NCBI GenBank assembly: GCA_963725415.1
Contig: CAVRZY010000074.1
Span: forward strand, 1-11,971
From: CAVRZY01 sp963725415
GTDB taxonomy: Bacteria; Acidobacteriota; Terriglobia; Bryobacterales; Bryobacteraceae
Length of the DNA stretch: 11,971 nucleotides
Reading direction: 5' to 3'
The notes beneath the pieces were generated by a model, which saw nothing but the letters and a program-made list of their open reading frames with translations, was not told the DNA's origin and made no database searches. The position numbers and the translations under genes are program-made. Below, piece after piece: positions 1-6,865 of the stretch (positions within the stretch are counted from its first letter, which is position 1; each line of letters starts with the position of its first letter).

Positions 1-237
1 GAACACCTTCGCCGGGACCAAAACAAACCGCACCAAGTGGCGGTCCGAGCCCTGGCATACAAATGGATTCGCATCATATTCCGCTGCTGGAAGGACGCCA
101 AACCCTACGACGAGCAGGTCTACGTGCAGTCTGTTCGCAGGCGCAGCTCCCTGCTTGGCGCGGCTTGCCCGGCACTCACCAAGGCGGAGTGGAAAACGGA
201 GGCTGGATTTCAAAAATTATGTGCAAATCCCTCTTGA
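1..237 (+). CDS. IS110-type transposase, C-terminal end (partial at window edge)
   Basis: The frame is open from base 1 and ends at TGA 235-237, so only the last 78 residues are visible. The segment reading RALAYKWIRIIFRCWKD, followed by PYDEQVYV and a basic stretch, looks like the tail that follows the Transposase_20 domain in IS110-family serine transposases of acidobacteria and relatives. IS110 enzymes move circular DNA intermediates and usually leave no terminal inverted repeats, which fits the absence of obvious repeats here. The catalytic DEDD and serine domains would lie to the left of the window. The frame runs straight into an IS91 remnant, so this end may be a fusion or an insertion junction. 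The family call rests on pattern memory over a short stretch, so it is moderate. Confidence 0.5.
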   Translation, partial: EHLRRDQNKPHQVAVRALAYKWIRIIFRCWKDAKPYDEQVYVQSVRRRSSLLGAACPALTKAEWKTEAGFQKLCANPS

Positions 238-249
238 CGGATTACCTCA

Positions 250-946
250 GAAGACTCTGGGCCCTGCTCTACCATCCCCACGTGCATCTGCTGGTCACCG
301 CCAGCGGACTCTCCGCCGATGGCGCCCAGTGGATCGCGCCCAAGAAGGCGAACTTTCTGGCGCCGGAAGGGGCCCTGGCGATTATCTTTCGCGCCAAGCT
401 GTGTGCGGCTCTCAACCAGGCTGGCTACCGCAGGTCTGGAAGAAAGACTGGGTCGTACACTGTAAGGCCGCCGGCAGTGGCCGCAAAGTGCTCGAGTACT
501 TGGGTCGCTACGTCTTCCGCGTCGCCATCAGCAACAGTCGTCTGGAGCGGATCCAAGATGGCCAGGTGACGTTCCGCTATCGCGACAACCGCACACAGCG
601 CTCGCGCCGCGCGACCCTGCCGGCCATGGAGTTCATCGGTCGCTTCCTCCAGCACGTGCTCCCGCCCGGTTGTACCAAGGTACGTTACTACGGCCTCTGG
701 AGCAACTCCTGTCGCCGGCAACTCGAGCAGGCCCGCGCGCTGCTCGACGCCCCGCCGCGCGCCGTCTCTGACTCGCTCGCCTCGCCGGCCGAGCCCGCCG
801 TCTCGGTTCCCACGCCGGCCGGACGATCTCCACCCTTTTTCAGCCGCCCGGGGCCCAGCGCCGCCTCTGTGGCAGGTCCGGCCACGTGCCAGACGGGGCA
901 AAAATCCACCTCGCTGCATAGCCCAGAAGCACCAAACCCGCGTTGA
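250..946 (+). pseudogene. IS91-family (HUH/Y2) transposase, 5'-truncated and frameshifted
   Basis: The sequence matches the C-terminal half of IS91-type rolling-circle transposases. Near 270, in the frame whose codons start at multiples of three, comes the histidine motif HPHVH and then LLVTASGLSADGAQWI, ending around AALNQAGY. From about 430 the similarity continues in another frame: VWKKDWVVHC, then the paired tyrosines in LEYLGRYVFRVAISNSRL, then RYRDNRTQ, FLQHVLPPG and KVRYYGLWSNSCRRQLEQ. The switch needs one lost base (or two gained) near 425-435. The N-terminal zinc-binding region is absent, and IS110-type sequence lies directly upstream. A second frame slip is possible near 860, because the frame ending at TAG 919-921 reads RLCGRSGH, which is reminiscent of the usual Cys-rich tail. 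The gene is certainly non-functional as it stands. No IS91 end sequences could be recognised. Confidence 0.85.
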
Positions 947-976
947 AAACCCAAATCCTCGGACCCGGGATCTAGT

Positions 977-1354
977 TCAACCTCGATTCTGTCGCGGCTT
1001 ACGCGCGACAGGAATCCTTAATTTGTTAGAGGGCCCCTGGTCCGTCTCTCTTTGCTTCCCCTTCCGCGATTCCAGCCATTTCCTCAGGGATTGAGGGCTC
1101 TCGCCTGACCGGCGTCCGGCCAACAGACCAGCAACAGTCAGATCTTCATCAAGGTCCGGCCAATGGATGTAGGTGCCGTCTCCAAAAATCTCAAAACGAG
1201 CGCGCTCCTGCGGCGTACCGTGCCAAAGGCGCGGGTACCAAACGAGTGGAACCACGATAGTGCGACCATCCATCAGGTCGACCGCTAGGGCTTCGCGGGT
1301 GACGCGCGCGGATCGAGCGCGAGCTTCCTGTATTTCAACCACCAAAGAACTCAT
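977..1354 (-). CDS. DUF2442 domain protein, downstream partner of DUF4160
   Basis: This is a 125-residue protein. Its core (about residues 15-96) has the DUF2442 pattern: DGRTIVVPLVWYPRL at 29-43, GDGTYIHWPDLDEDLTVAGLLAG at 58-80 (split here only to name it), and SLRKWLESR at the end of the domain. DUF2442 proteins are small and are commonly encoded next to DUF4160 proteins. The pair is often listed as a putative toxin-antitoxin-like module, but its biochemistry is not well established. The ATG at 1354 overlaps the end of the DUF4160 frame by 20 bases. An AGGAG ribosome site (1360-1364) stands five bases upstream, so the protein could be made even though the upstream gene carries a stop. The last 30 or so residues are basic, fall outside the usual domain and run through a hairpin at 985-1016, so the natural stop may have been lost. 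Confidence 0.85.
   Translation of the reverse strand: MSSLVVEIQEARARSARVTREALAVDLMDGRTIVVPLVWYPRLWHGTPQERARFEIFGDGTYIHWPDLDEDLTVAGLLAGRRSGESPQSLRKWLESRKGKQRETDQGPSNKLRIPVARKPRQNRG
985..1016. repeat. Hairpin inside the 3' end of the DUF2442 gene
   Basis: CTGTCGCG (989-996) and CGCGACAG (1004-1011) form a perfect 8-bp stem around the 7-base loop GCTTACG. Pairing extends outward to GATT/AATC with a single bulged base on the right arm. The structure could be a REP-like element or a rho-independent-like stem, but no U-tract follows it on the minus strand because the stop codon lies close behind. It encodes part of the unusual basic C-terminal tail of the DUF2442 protein. Confidence 0.6.
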
Positions 1355-1571
1355 ACCAGCTCCTGAGCAATCTGTCCCGGTGCGCCTGAATGAGCCTTGC
1401 GATTGCGTTCAGCTCTACCCGGCTGAACCCGCCGGCACGCTCCAGCTAGACGGGCTCCAGCCAGAACTTCGCCACCATGTTCTCGCGCCTGACGTGGACG
1501 TGGGGAGGCTCGCCGCGATCCACCGACACGAAGAAGAAGCGATATGAGTGCATTCTGAGGATCGTCGGCAC
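1335..1571 (-). pseudogene. DUF4160 domain protein with in-frame amber stop
   Basis: Read from GTG 1571 on the minus strand, the frame gives PTILRMHSYRFFF, GEPPHVHV, then ENMVAKFWLEPV. It meets TAG at 1446-1448 (codon 42) and resumes with ERAGGFSRVELNAIARLI, ending WYEFFGG with TGA at 1335-1337. Both halves follow DUF4160 closely, and the total of 78 codons is the family's normal size. The gene is therefore full length except for one stop. DUF4160 proteins usually pair with DUF2442, here encoded immediately downstream with a 20-base overlap. A toxin or nuclease role for DUF4160 has been proposed but is not established. No in-frame Met or Val start with a good ribosome site follows the stop, so restart is unlikely. 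Readthrough, a genuine null allele and an assembly error are all possible. Confidence 0.8.
1360..1364 (-). promoter_or_regulatory. Ribosome-binding site for the DUF2442 gene
   Basis: AGGAG on the minus strand lies five bases before ATG 1354. It sits inside the 3' part of the DUF4160 frame, which allows translation independent of the interrupted upstream gene. Confidence 0.6.
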
Positions 1572-1911
1572 GCCTTGCCAATTCTACCCCCTTGCAGCCG
1601 AGATTAGCACGAAGCGGCCCTGCGCTGTCAGTCCGCCTAACGGGTGGGCGTGCGACATGAAAGTGGAGACCTGCACAGAACCCGAAGAAAACCGCAAGTT
1701 TCTGTGCGTACCAATACGCCAGACAGACGTGGCGCGGCCTTCAGGCTGGCAGGTTGTGGCGCAGACTTTCAGTCTGCCGGGCCGAGAATCGTCTCGGCCC
1801 AAGGTGCCGGCAGGAGTGCCCGACCCAGACGGTACCCCGGCAGGCCGGGGACCTGCGCCACCGGCGAAATTCGCGCCTGTCCCCGAATTACGCGAGTTGT
1901 ATATTCAAAGG
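1572..1911. other. Hairpin-rich intergenic region upstream of galU
   Basis: This 340-base stretch contains no convincing gene. The galU frame is open back to 1477, but its residues before 1912 resemble no GalU N-terminus. It carries four perfect-stem hairpins: GCACAGAA (1673-1680) with TTCTGTGC (1700-1707) around a 19-base loop; GCAGACT (1761-1767) with AGTCTGC (1771-1777) around TTC; GGGCCGAGA (1779-1787) with TCTCGGCCC (1792-1800) around ATCG; and CCCCGG (1835-1840) with CCGGGG (1845-1850) around CAGG. CCGGCAGG also occurs at 1807-1814 and 1837-1844. Interspersed repeats, a structured leader for galU, or both would fit. No promoter stands out. Confidence 0.55.
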
Positions 1912-2799
1912 GTGATCCGAAGCGCCATTGTCCCTGTTGCCGGGTTGGGGACCCGGTTGCTGCCCGCCACCAAGTCCCAGCCCAAAGAAATGCTACCGGT
2001 GGCTCGCAAGCCCATCGTCCAGTATGTCGTCGAAGAGCTGGTTTCCAACGGCATCGAGCAGATCCTTTTTGTGACTGGCCGCAGCAAGAGCTCGATCGAG
2101 AATCATTTCGATCACGACCCGGAACTGGTTCGCACGCTCAGCAACGGCGATAAGCACGAGCTGCTCGATGAACTGGCCTTCGAGGAGCTACGGGCGCACT
2201 ACTTCTATACCCGCCAGCGGTTGCAGAGAGGGCTGGGAGACGCGGTGCTGTGCGGGGAGAATTTCGCCGGCGAAGAGCCGGTCGTGATCGCCCTGGGCGA
2301 TTCGATCTTGGGGCTGCACGCCACTTCGCAAGCTGTTTCGAGGATGGCAGAGATGTTCGAGTCCAAGCACGCCAGTTGCATCGTGGCCGTCGAGGAAGTG
2401 CCGCCCGATCAGACCAGCCTGTACGGGATTGTGCAACCGGCTGAAGAAATCGACGAGTGTTTCCGGGTGGCCAACCTGGTGGAAAAGCCAAGACCAGAAG
2501 ACGCACCCAGCAACTTGGCCATCGCCGGCCGCTACGTCTGCTCCCCGCTGATCTTTGACATGATCCGGCGGGTGCGACCGGACGCGAGAGGCGAGATCCA
2601 GCTCACTGACGCCATCCAGCTCATGTGCGAAGAGGGCCGGCGGGTGCTGGCGCTCAAGCTGCCGCCCAGCGAGCGGCGCTACGACATCGGGAACTTTCCC
2701 AGCTATTTCGAAACCTTCGTCGAGTTCGCGCTGGCCGATCCGGTCTACGGCCCGGGCTTTCGGGTGGCGCTGGAACGACTGCTCCAAAAGTCCGGATGA
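1912..2799 (+). CDS. galU: UTP--glucose-1-phosphate uridylyltransferase
   Basis: GalU makes UDP-glucose and pyrophosphate from UTP and glucose-1-phosphate in the cytoplasm, supplying envelope polysaccharide, lipid glycosylation and galactose metabolism. The 295-residue product has the family motifs in order: nucleotide loop GLGTRLLPATK (11-21), PKEMLPV (24-30), VTGRSKSSIENHFD (54-67), GLGDAVLC (107-114), the metal-binding Asp in ALGDSI (around 130), VEKP (190-193), SNLAIAGRY (200-208) and GEIQLTDAI (227-235). The GTG at 1912 was chosen because VIRSAIVPVAGLG aligns with the usual start of GalU. AAGG lies directly against this GTG, so TTG 1897 is an alternative. The stop overlaps the start of the next gene as ATGA, which implies translational coupling with the glycosyltransferase. 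All visible catalytic residues are present. Confidence 0.95.
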   Translation: MIRSAIVPVAGLGTRLLPATKSQPKEMLPVARKPIVQYVVEELVSNGIEQILFVTGRSKSSIENHFDHDPELVRTLSNGDKHELLDELAFEELRAHYFYTRQRLQRGLGDAVLCGENFAGEEPVVIALGDSILGLHATSQAVSRMAEMFESKHASCIVAVEEVPPDQTSLYGIVQPAEEIDECFRVANLVEKPRPEDAPSNLAIAGRYVCSPLIFDMIRRVRPDARGEIQLTDAIQLMCEEGRRVLALKLPPSERRYDIGNFPSYFETFVEFALADPVYGPGFRVALERLLQKSG

Positions 2800-4232
2800 A
2801 GACGCGCGTCTTCTTTGCCCTGCTGTTGTTGGCCCTGGTGGCCAGCCGGTGGTGCCATCTCCGCATTCTATGGGAGCCCGAAGAATTGCCCCTGGCGACG
2901 GCCCTCCAGATGATGGATGGCAAGGCCCTCTATCGTGACGTCTGGTACGACAAACCGCCACTCGCTGCGGCGGTTTGCCTGCTCTGGGGCGCGCACGCCG
3001 GCTGGGCGCTGAGGCTGGCGGGCGCTTTGTATGCGCTACTGGCCTGCGCGTTGATCTACCGTTTCGCAACCGCGCGGTGGGGAATGCGAGAGGGCCTGCT
3101 GGCGGCGGGCTTGCTCGGCTTTTTTCTCATTTTTGGCCTTCCTGCGACGGTGATTCCCCTGGGGCCGGACCTGCTCATGCTGGCTCCTCATGTTGCCGCC
3201 GTCTACCTGGCCTGGCGGGGCCGCGCCTTCCTGAGCGGCCTGCTGGCCGGCGTCGCATTCCTTGTCAACTCGAAAGCGGCCTTTGTGCTGGCCGCCTGTG
3301 CGCTGTGGCAGCTTCGCGCACTGCCGCAACTGGCGCTCGGGTTTCTCCTTCCGAACCTGGCGGCGCTGGCCTGGCTGGCTTCACAAGGCGCCTTGGGGGA
3401 TTACTACGAGCAGGTCTGGCAGTTGGGCTTTCTTTATGCCCGCAGCACGTTCGTGGAAAACCCGTTTCTCAACGGATTGCTGCGCACGGGGAACTGGCTG
3501 GGTTTCCACGCCGCCCTGGCTCTGGCTGCGGGCTGGTATTGGTGGCGCGACCGCGACTGGGACCGCTGGCGGCTGGCCGGTTGGGCCGCGCTTTGCTTGG
3601 TTGGCGTGGCGGCCGGCTGGCGCTTTTTCCCGCGCTACTATTTCCAGTTGCTGCCCGTGCTGGCGCTGGCTGCCGCCAGGGGGATCACGCTGCTGGGCCG
3701 CAAGCGCGTGCTTGTATTGATGGCGCTGCTGGTGCCGCTGGTCCGTTTTGGGCCGCGCTACGCGCTTCTGGCGGGCGATCTGTTGGGCGGGCGGGAGCAC
3801 GTCTGGCGCGACGTCGCCATGGACCGGGACAGCTGCGCCGCGGCGCGCCTTATTCTCGAGCGGGCCGCTGGCGGCGAGACGCTGTTCGTGTGGGGCTATC
3901 GCCCGGATCTTTATGTGTACACCCGCTTGCCGGCGGCCACGCGCTACCTGGATTCGCAGCCGCTCAGCGGCGTCTTCGCGGACCGGCACCTGGCGCAGTC
4001 CGGCTCCGTGGCTCCCGAATGGGCGCGGCGCAACCGCCAGGAACTGATCCGCAGCCGCCCCACCTTCGTTGTGGATGGGCTCGGCCTTTACAATCCCACG
4101 CTCTCGCTGGAAGCCTACCAGGATCTGCGCCCCTGGCTCGCCAACTACCAACTCACAGCCCGCACGCCCTCCACTCTCATCTACAAGCTACAGGCTACAG
4201 GCTCCTCCCTACCTCCCAATCCAGTGCGGTGA
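2796..4232 (+). CDS. Polytopic membrane glycosyltransferase, GT-C fold (GT39/ArnT-like)
   Basis: This 478-residue membrane protein opens with a hydrophobic helix (FFALLLLALVASRW), then the luminal loop WEPEELPLATALQMM with YDKPPL at about 51-56. An acidic pair followed by KPPL is typical of PMT/ArnT-like GT-C enzymes, which transfer sugars from polyprenyl-phosphate donors outside the cytoplasmic membrane. About ten further hydrophobic segments follow up to about residue 330 (for example LLAAGLLGFFLIFGL, AALCLVGVAAGW and VLVLMALLVPLV). The C-terminal 140 residues are soluble and include FVWGYRPDLYVYT. Its ATG is embedded in the galU stop (ATGA), so the two genes form an operon. It may use sugars derived from GalU's product, but acceptor and donor cannot be deduced. 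The last eight codons overlap the convergent crotonase-like gene by 24 bases. Confidence 0.8.
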   Translation: MKTRVFFALLLLALVASRWCHLRILWEPEELPLATALQMMDGKALYRDVWYDKPPLAAAVCLLWGAHAGWALRLAGALYALLACALIYRFATARWGMREGLLAAGLLGFFLIFGLPATVIPLGPDLLMLAPHVAAVYLAWRGRAFLSGLLAGVAFLVNSKAAFVLAACALWQLRALPQLALGFLLPNLAALAWLASQGALGDYYEQVWQLGFLYARSTFVENPFLNGLLRTGNWLGFHAALALAAGWYWWRDRDWDRWRLAGWAALCLVGVAAGWRFFPRYYFQLLPVLALAAARGITLLGRKRVLVLMALLVPLVRFGPRYALLAGDLLGGREHVWRDVAMDRDSCAAARLILERAAGGETLFVWGYRPDLYVYTRLPAATRYLDSQPLSGVFADRHLAQSGSVAPEWARRNRQELIRSRPTFVVDGLGLYNPTLSLEAYQDLRPWLANYQLTARTPSTLIYKLQATGSSLPPNPVR

Positions 4233-4985
4233 TCGCTTTTCCAGAAATGCCGAGATGCCTTCCTGCGCGTCGGCGGCCTGCACGTTGGCGGTCATGATCT
4301 CACTGGCGTAGGCGTAGGCCTTGGGCTGGTCCAGGTCGATCTGGGTATAGAAAGCGCGCTTGCCCAGGCCGACCACGAAGCTGCTGGCTTCGGCGATGCG
4401 CGCCGCCAGGCGCCGCGTCTCCGCGGCCAATTCGGGGGCCGGCACCACGCGATTGACCAGGCCCCATTCGGCGGCGGTTCGGGCGTCGATGGTTTCCCCG
4501 GTCACCAGCATCTGGAAAGCGCGTTTGGGCCCGATGGCGCGGGTGAGGGCCACCATCGGCGTAGTGCAGAACAACCCGATGCGCACGCCGGGCGTGGCGA
4601 AACTTGCCTCTTCCGACGCTATGGCCAAGTCGCAGGTGGCCACCAACTGACAGCCGGCCGCCGTGGCCAGCCCCTGCACCTGTACAATCACCGGCTGGGG
4701 GATGGACTGAATCTTGGCCATCAGCTCGGTGCAGACATCGAAGATCCGGCGGCACTCATCGTGGCTCTTGCCCACCATTTCAGTGAGGTCGTGCCCTGAG
4801 CAAAAGACCTGTCCCGCAGCTCCCAGGATGACGGCGCGGATCTGGGGGGCACGCCCGATCTCATCGAGACATGCGGTCAGTTCAAGCGTCAACTCGAGCG
4901 ACAGCGCGTTGCGCCGCTCGGGACGGTTCAAGGTGACGACCGCCGCCTGGTCCTCCCGTTCACAGGTCAGGTTCTGGTAGGACAT
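4209..4985 (-). CDS. Crotonase-superfamily protein, ECHDC3-like, lacking catalytic glutamates
   Basis: The 258-residue protein has the crotonase (enoyl-CoA hydratase/isomerase) fold throughout: VVTLNRPERRNALS (17-30), oxyanion-hole FCSGHDL (61-67), GLATAAGCQLVATCDLAIAS (105-124), TPGVRIGLFCTTP (131-143) and LVTGETIDARTAAEWGLVNRVV (160-181). In classical hydratases the two acid/base glutamates lie in GGGCEL and QPEI. Here the positions are Gln113 and Gly133, so ordinary enoyl-CoA hydration is unlikely. The FCTTP signature and this pattern resemble ECHDC3-type proteins, whose reaction is unclear. Both oxyanion-hole glycines remain, so CoA-thioester binding or another crotonase chemistry is possible. 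A strong AGGAGG (4989-4994) precedes ATG 4985. The 3' end overlaps the convergent glycosyltransferase, and the 5' end lies 36 bases from the divergent Nramp-like gene. Confidence 0.88.
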   Translation of the reverse strand: MSYQNLTCEREDQAAVVTLNRPERRNALSLELTLELTACLDEIGRAPQIRAVILGAAGQVFCSGHDLTEMVGKSHDECRRIFDVCTELMAKIQSIPQPVIVQVQGLATAAGCQLVATCDLAIASEEASFATPGVRIGLFCTTPMVALTRAIGPKRAFQMLVTGETIDARTAAEWGLVNRVVPAPELAAETRRLAARIAEASSFVVGLGKRAFYTQIDLDQPKAYAYASEIMTANVQAADAQEGISAFLEKRSPHWIGR

Positions 4986-4988
4986 GTT

Positions 4989-4994
4989 CCTCCT
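4989..4994 (-). promoter_or_regulatory. Strong Shine-Dalgarno site of the crotonase-like gene
   Basis: AGGAGG on the minus strand lies three bases before ATG 4985. It is the clearest ribosome site in the window. It occupies part of the 36-base divergent gap, so any promoter for this gene must overlap the start of the Nramp-like gene. Confidence 0.6.
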
Positions 4995-5021
4995 CGTCCT
5001 TTATTGATACGATAACCGAGC

Positions 5022-6488
5022 ATGGCTGCGGTAGGAACGCGATTCCTGCAGTGGGAGCGAGATGAGCTCCCGCAGGCCCCGGTCTTTCGGTGGCGGCAGT
5101 GGACCCTGCTGGTCGGGCCGGGGCTGATGATGGTGGGTTCCAACATCGGCGGCGGCGAATGGCTGCTGGGGCCGCTGGTGACGGCGCAGTACGGCGGGCG
5201 CGTGATGTGGCTGGCTACGGTGGCCATCCTGATGCAGGTGTTCTACAACCTGGCGGTGATGCGCTACGCGCTGTATTGCGGCGAGCCGATTTTCATAGGC
5301 TACTTCCGCACCGCGCCGGGGCCGCGCTGCTGGACCCTTTTCTACATTGTGTTCGAGCTGGGCGGTTTCTGGCCCTACCTGTCTTCGAACGCGGCCGTGC
5401 CGCTCGCCTCAGTTTTGTTGGGGCGCTTGCCCACAGCCGCTGATGATGCCCTGGTCCGGTCCCTCAGCTACGTCATTTTTTTCTCCTGCTTCGTGCCCCT
5501 GATCTTTGGAGGGAAGATCTACACCGCGCTGGAGCGCGTGATGGTGGCCAAGCTGGTGCTGGTGCTCAGCTATCTGGGCCTGATCGCACTGTTGTGGGTT
5601 GGCTGGGACACCTGGTGGGAGATCGGCTCGGGGCTGTTTCGCTTTGGCGCGCTCCCGCCGGGGGACTTCAACTGGGCCACCCTGGCGGCCTTCTCGGCGG
5701 TGGCCGGGGCCGGGGGTCTGACCAACAGCGTCTTCTCCAACTACGCCCGTGACAAGGGTTGGGGGATGGGCTCGCAGGTGGGCGCCATCCCCAGCGCCAT
5801 TGGCGGCAGGAATGTCCGCCTCTCCCACACCGGAAAGGCTTTCCAGGTCACCGGCGGCAGCCTCCAGCGCTGGAAGGGCTGGCTGCGGCACATCCGACGC
5901 GATCAACTGCTGCTATGGGCGCCGGGATGCGTGCTCGGCATGGCCCTGCCCGCCATGTTCTCCTACGAGTACATTCGCCGCGTGCCTAGCGTGGAAGGCC
6001 ATGCCCTGGCCGCTATGACCGCGCAGAGCATCGCCGCCCGCCACGGGGCGGTCTTCTGGTACCTCACTCTGCTGTGCGGGTTCCTGATCCTGGCGCCGAC
6101 CCAGGTGGGCCAGCTTGACGGCATGTGCCGCCGCTGGACCGACGTCATCTGGACGGGCGCGAAACGGCTGCGTCACCTGGAAGGCAACAAGGCCAAGTAC
6201 GTGTACTATTCGATCCTAGGCGCCTACGGAATCTGGGGGCTGATCGCGCTGCGCCTTACGCCGAATCCGATGGTCCTGGCCATCGCTTCCGGGGTGATGA
6301 TGAACTTCGTTCTGGCCTTCTCGGCCCTGCACACGCTCTACGTGGTTCTGGCCCTGCTGCCGAAGGAGCTCCGGCCAGGCTGGCTCATGCGCATCGGGCT
6401 AATCTGCTGCGCAGTGTTCTACCTGGGCATCTCGGCCATCGCTTTCCGTCAGCAATGGCCCCAAGTGGCGGCGTGGCTGGGGATTTGA
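5022..6488 (+). CDS. Nramp-related membrane transporter with altered metal site
   Basis: A 488-residue polytopic protein with roughly eleven or twelve hydrophobic helices and an Nramp-like start: basic N-terminus, then TLLVGPGLMMVGSNIGGGEW (29-47) with the family's GPG. Nramp transporters bind Mn/Fe through DPGN in helix 1 and MPH in helix 6. Here the aligned positions read GGGE (43-46) and GLT (in AVAGAGGLTNSVFSNY), so neither motif is present. Helix 6 is followed by an unusually long polar stretch of about 50 residues (ARDKGWGMG to RRDQLLLW). The protein probably belongs to a divergent Nramp-like branch, perhaps carrying Mg or a non-metal substrate, which cannot be decided here. ATG 5022 has only a weak ribosome site, but no better in-frame start precedes the first helix. 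It diverges from the crotonase-like gene across 36 bases. Confidence 0.8.
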   Translation: MAAVGTRFLQWERDELPQAPVFRWRQWTLLVGPGLMMVGSNIGGGEWLLGPLVTAQYGGRVMWLATVAILMQVFYNLAVMRYALYCGEPIFIGYFRTAPGPRCWTLFYIVFELGGFWPYLSSNAAVPLASVLLGRLPTAADDALVRSLSYVIFFSCFVPLIFGGKIYTALERVMVAKLVLVLSYLGLIALLWVGWDTWWEIGSGLFRFGALPPGDFNWATLAAFSAVAGAGGLTNSVFSNYARDKGWGMGSQVGAIPSAIGGRNVRLSHTGKAFQVTGGSLQRWKGWLRHIRRDQLLLWAPGCVLGMALPAMFSYEYIRRVPSVEGHALAAMTAQSIAARHGAVFWYLTLLCGFLILAPTQVGQLDGMCRRWTDVIWTGAKRLRHLEGNKAKYVYYSILGAYGIWGLIALRLTPNPMVLAIASGVMMNFVLAFSALHTLYVVLALLPKELRPGWLMRIGLICCAVFYLGISAIAFRQQWPQVAAWLGI

Positions 6489-6519
6489 GGTCTGAATCAC
6501 TGAGGAGGGCTTGGTGCTG

Positions 6520-6865
6520 TCACCGGGTTGCTCCGGGCGGCCAGTGAGTGACTCGGCCCGGGATGGGGTGTATCGGGGATCTGGTCCAAGCCGCACGGAA
6601 TTGCACCTGGTACTTCCGCCAAGGCTCCTGCGGTAAAAGCACAACCACGACCGAGAACTGAGGGAAGGCTTTCAACGTATCAGATGCCGACTCTCCAAAG
6701 AGCCGGTCCTGCGTCAGAAGGCAGGTGAAGCCCGCGTCAACCGCCGATGAGACCAGTTCTCCGTTGTCGAGCACGCCCCAGCCACGCCGCCGCCTCGGCC
6801 TGCACCCCGAATTCACGCAGGAGGGACAAAAGGTGCACGTCCATGTTGGCGTCAAGCAGCCACAT
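6520..6865 (-). pseudogene. DUF5615 PIN-like nuclease, frameshifted
   Basis: From ATG 6865 on the minus strand the frame reads MWLLDANMDVHLLSLL then FGVQAEAA, the usual start of DUF5615 (Mut7-C/PIN-like) proteins with its conserved DxN. The similarity then jumps one base: RGWGVLDNGELVSSAVDAGF, LLTQDRLFGES, and a C-terminal FRAAWTRSPIHP, ending at TGA 6520-6522. One extra base inside the GCG repeat at 6787-6794 would restore a 114-residue protein of normal size. DUF5615 proteins are predicted RNases paired with DUF433 antitoxins, and here the DUF433 gene is immediately upstream with a 14-base overlap. As written, the product would be a 26-residue domain start followed by out-of-frame sequence, so it is inactive unless the frameshift is an assembly error or is bypassed. 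Confidence 0.85.

Noticed and set aside
1477..1911. Open frame extending galU upstream by about 145 codons.
   Set aside because: It shows no family similarity, runs through hairpins and antisense to DUF4160, and GalU homologues start at the IRSAIVPVAGLG segment.
2188..3069. Minus-strand open frame of 293 codons across galU and the glycosyltransferase start.
   Set aside because: It is antisense to two well-supported genes and has low-complexity composition.
2975..4297. Long plus-strand open frame of 440 codons within the glycosyltransferase gene.
   Set aside because: It is Ala/Gly/Arg-rich, has no recognisable domain, and overlaps a frame with clear membrane helices and the KPPL motif. It is a high-GC shadow.
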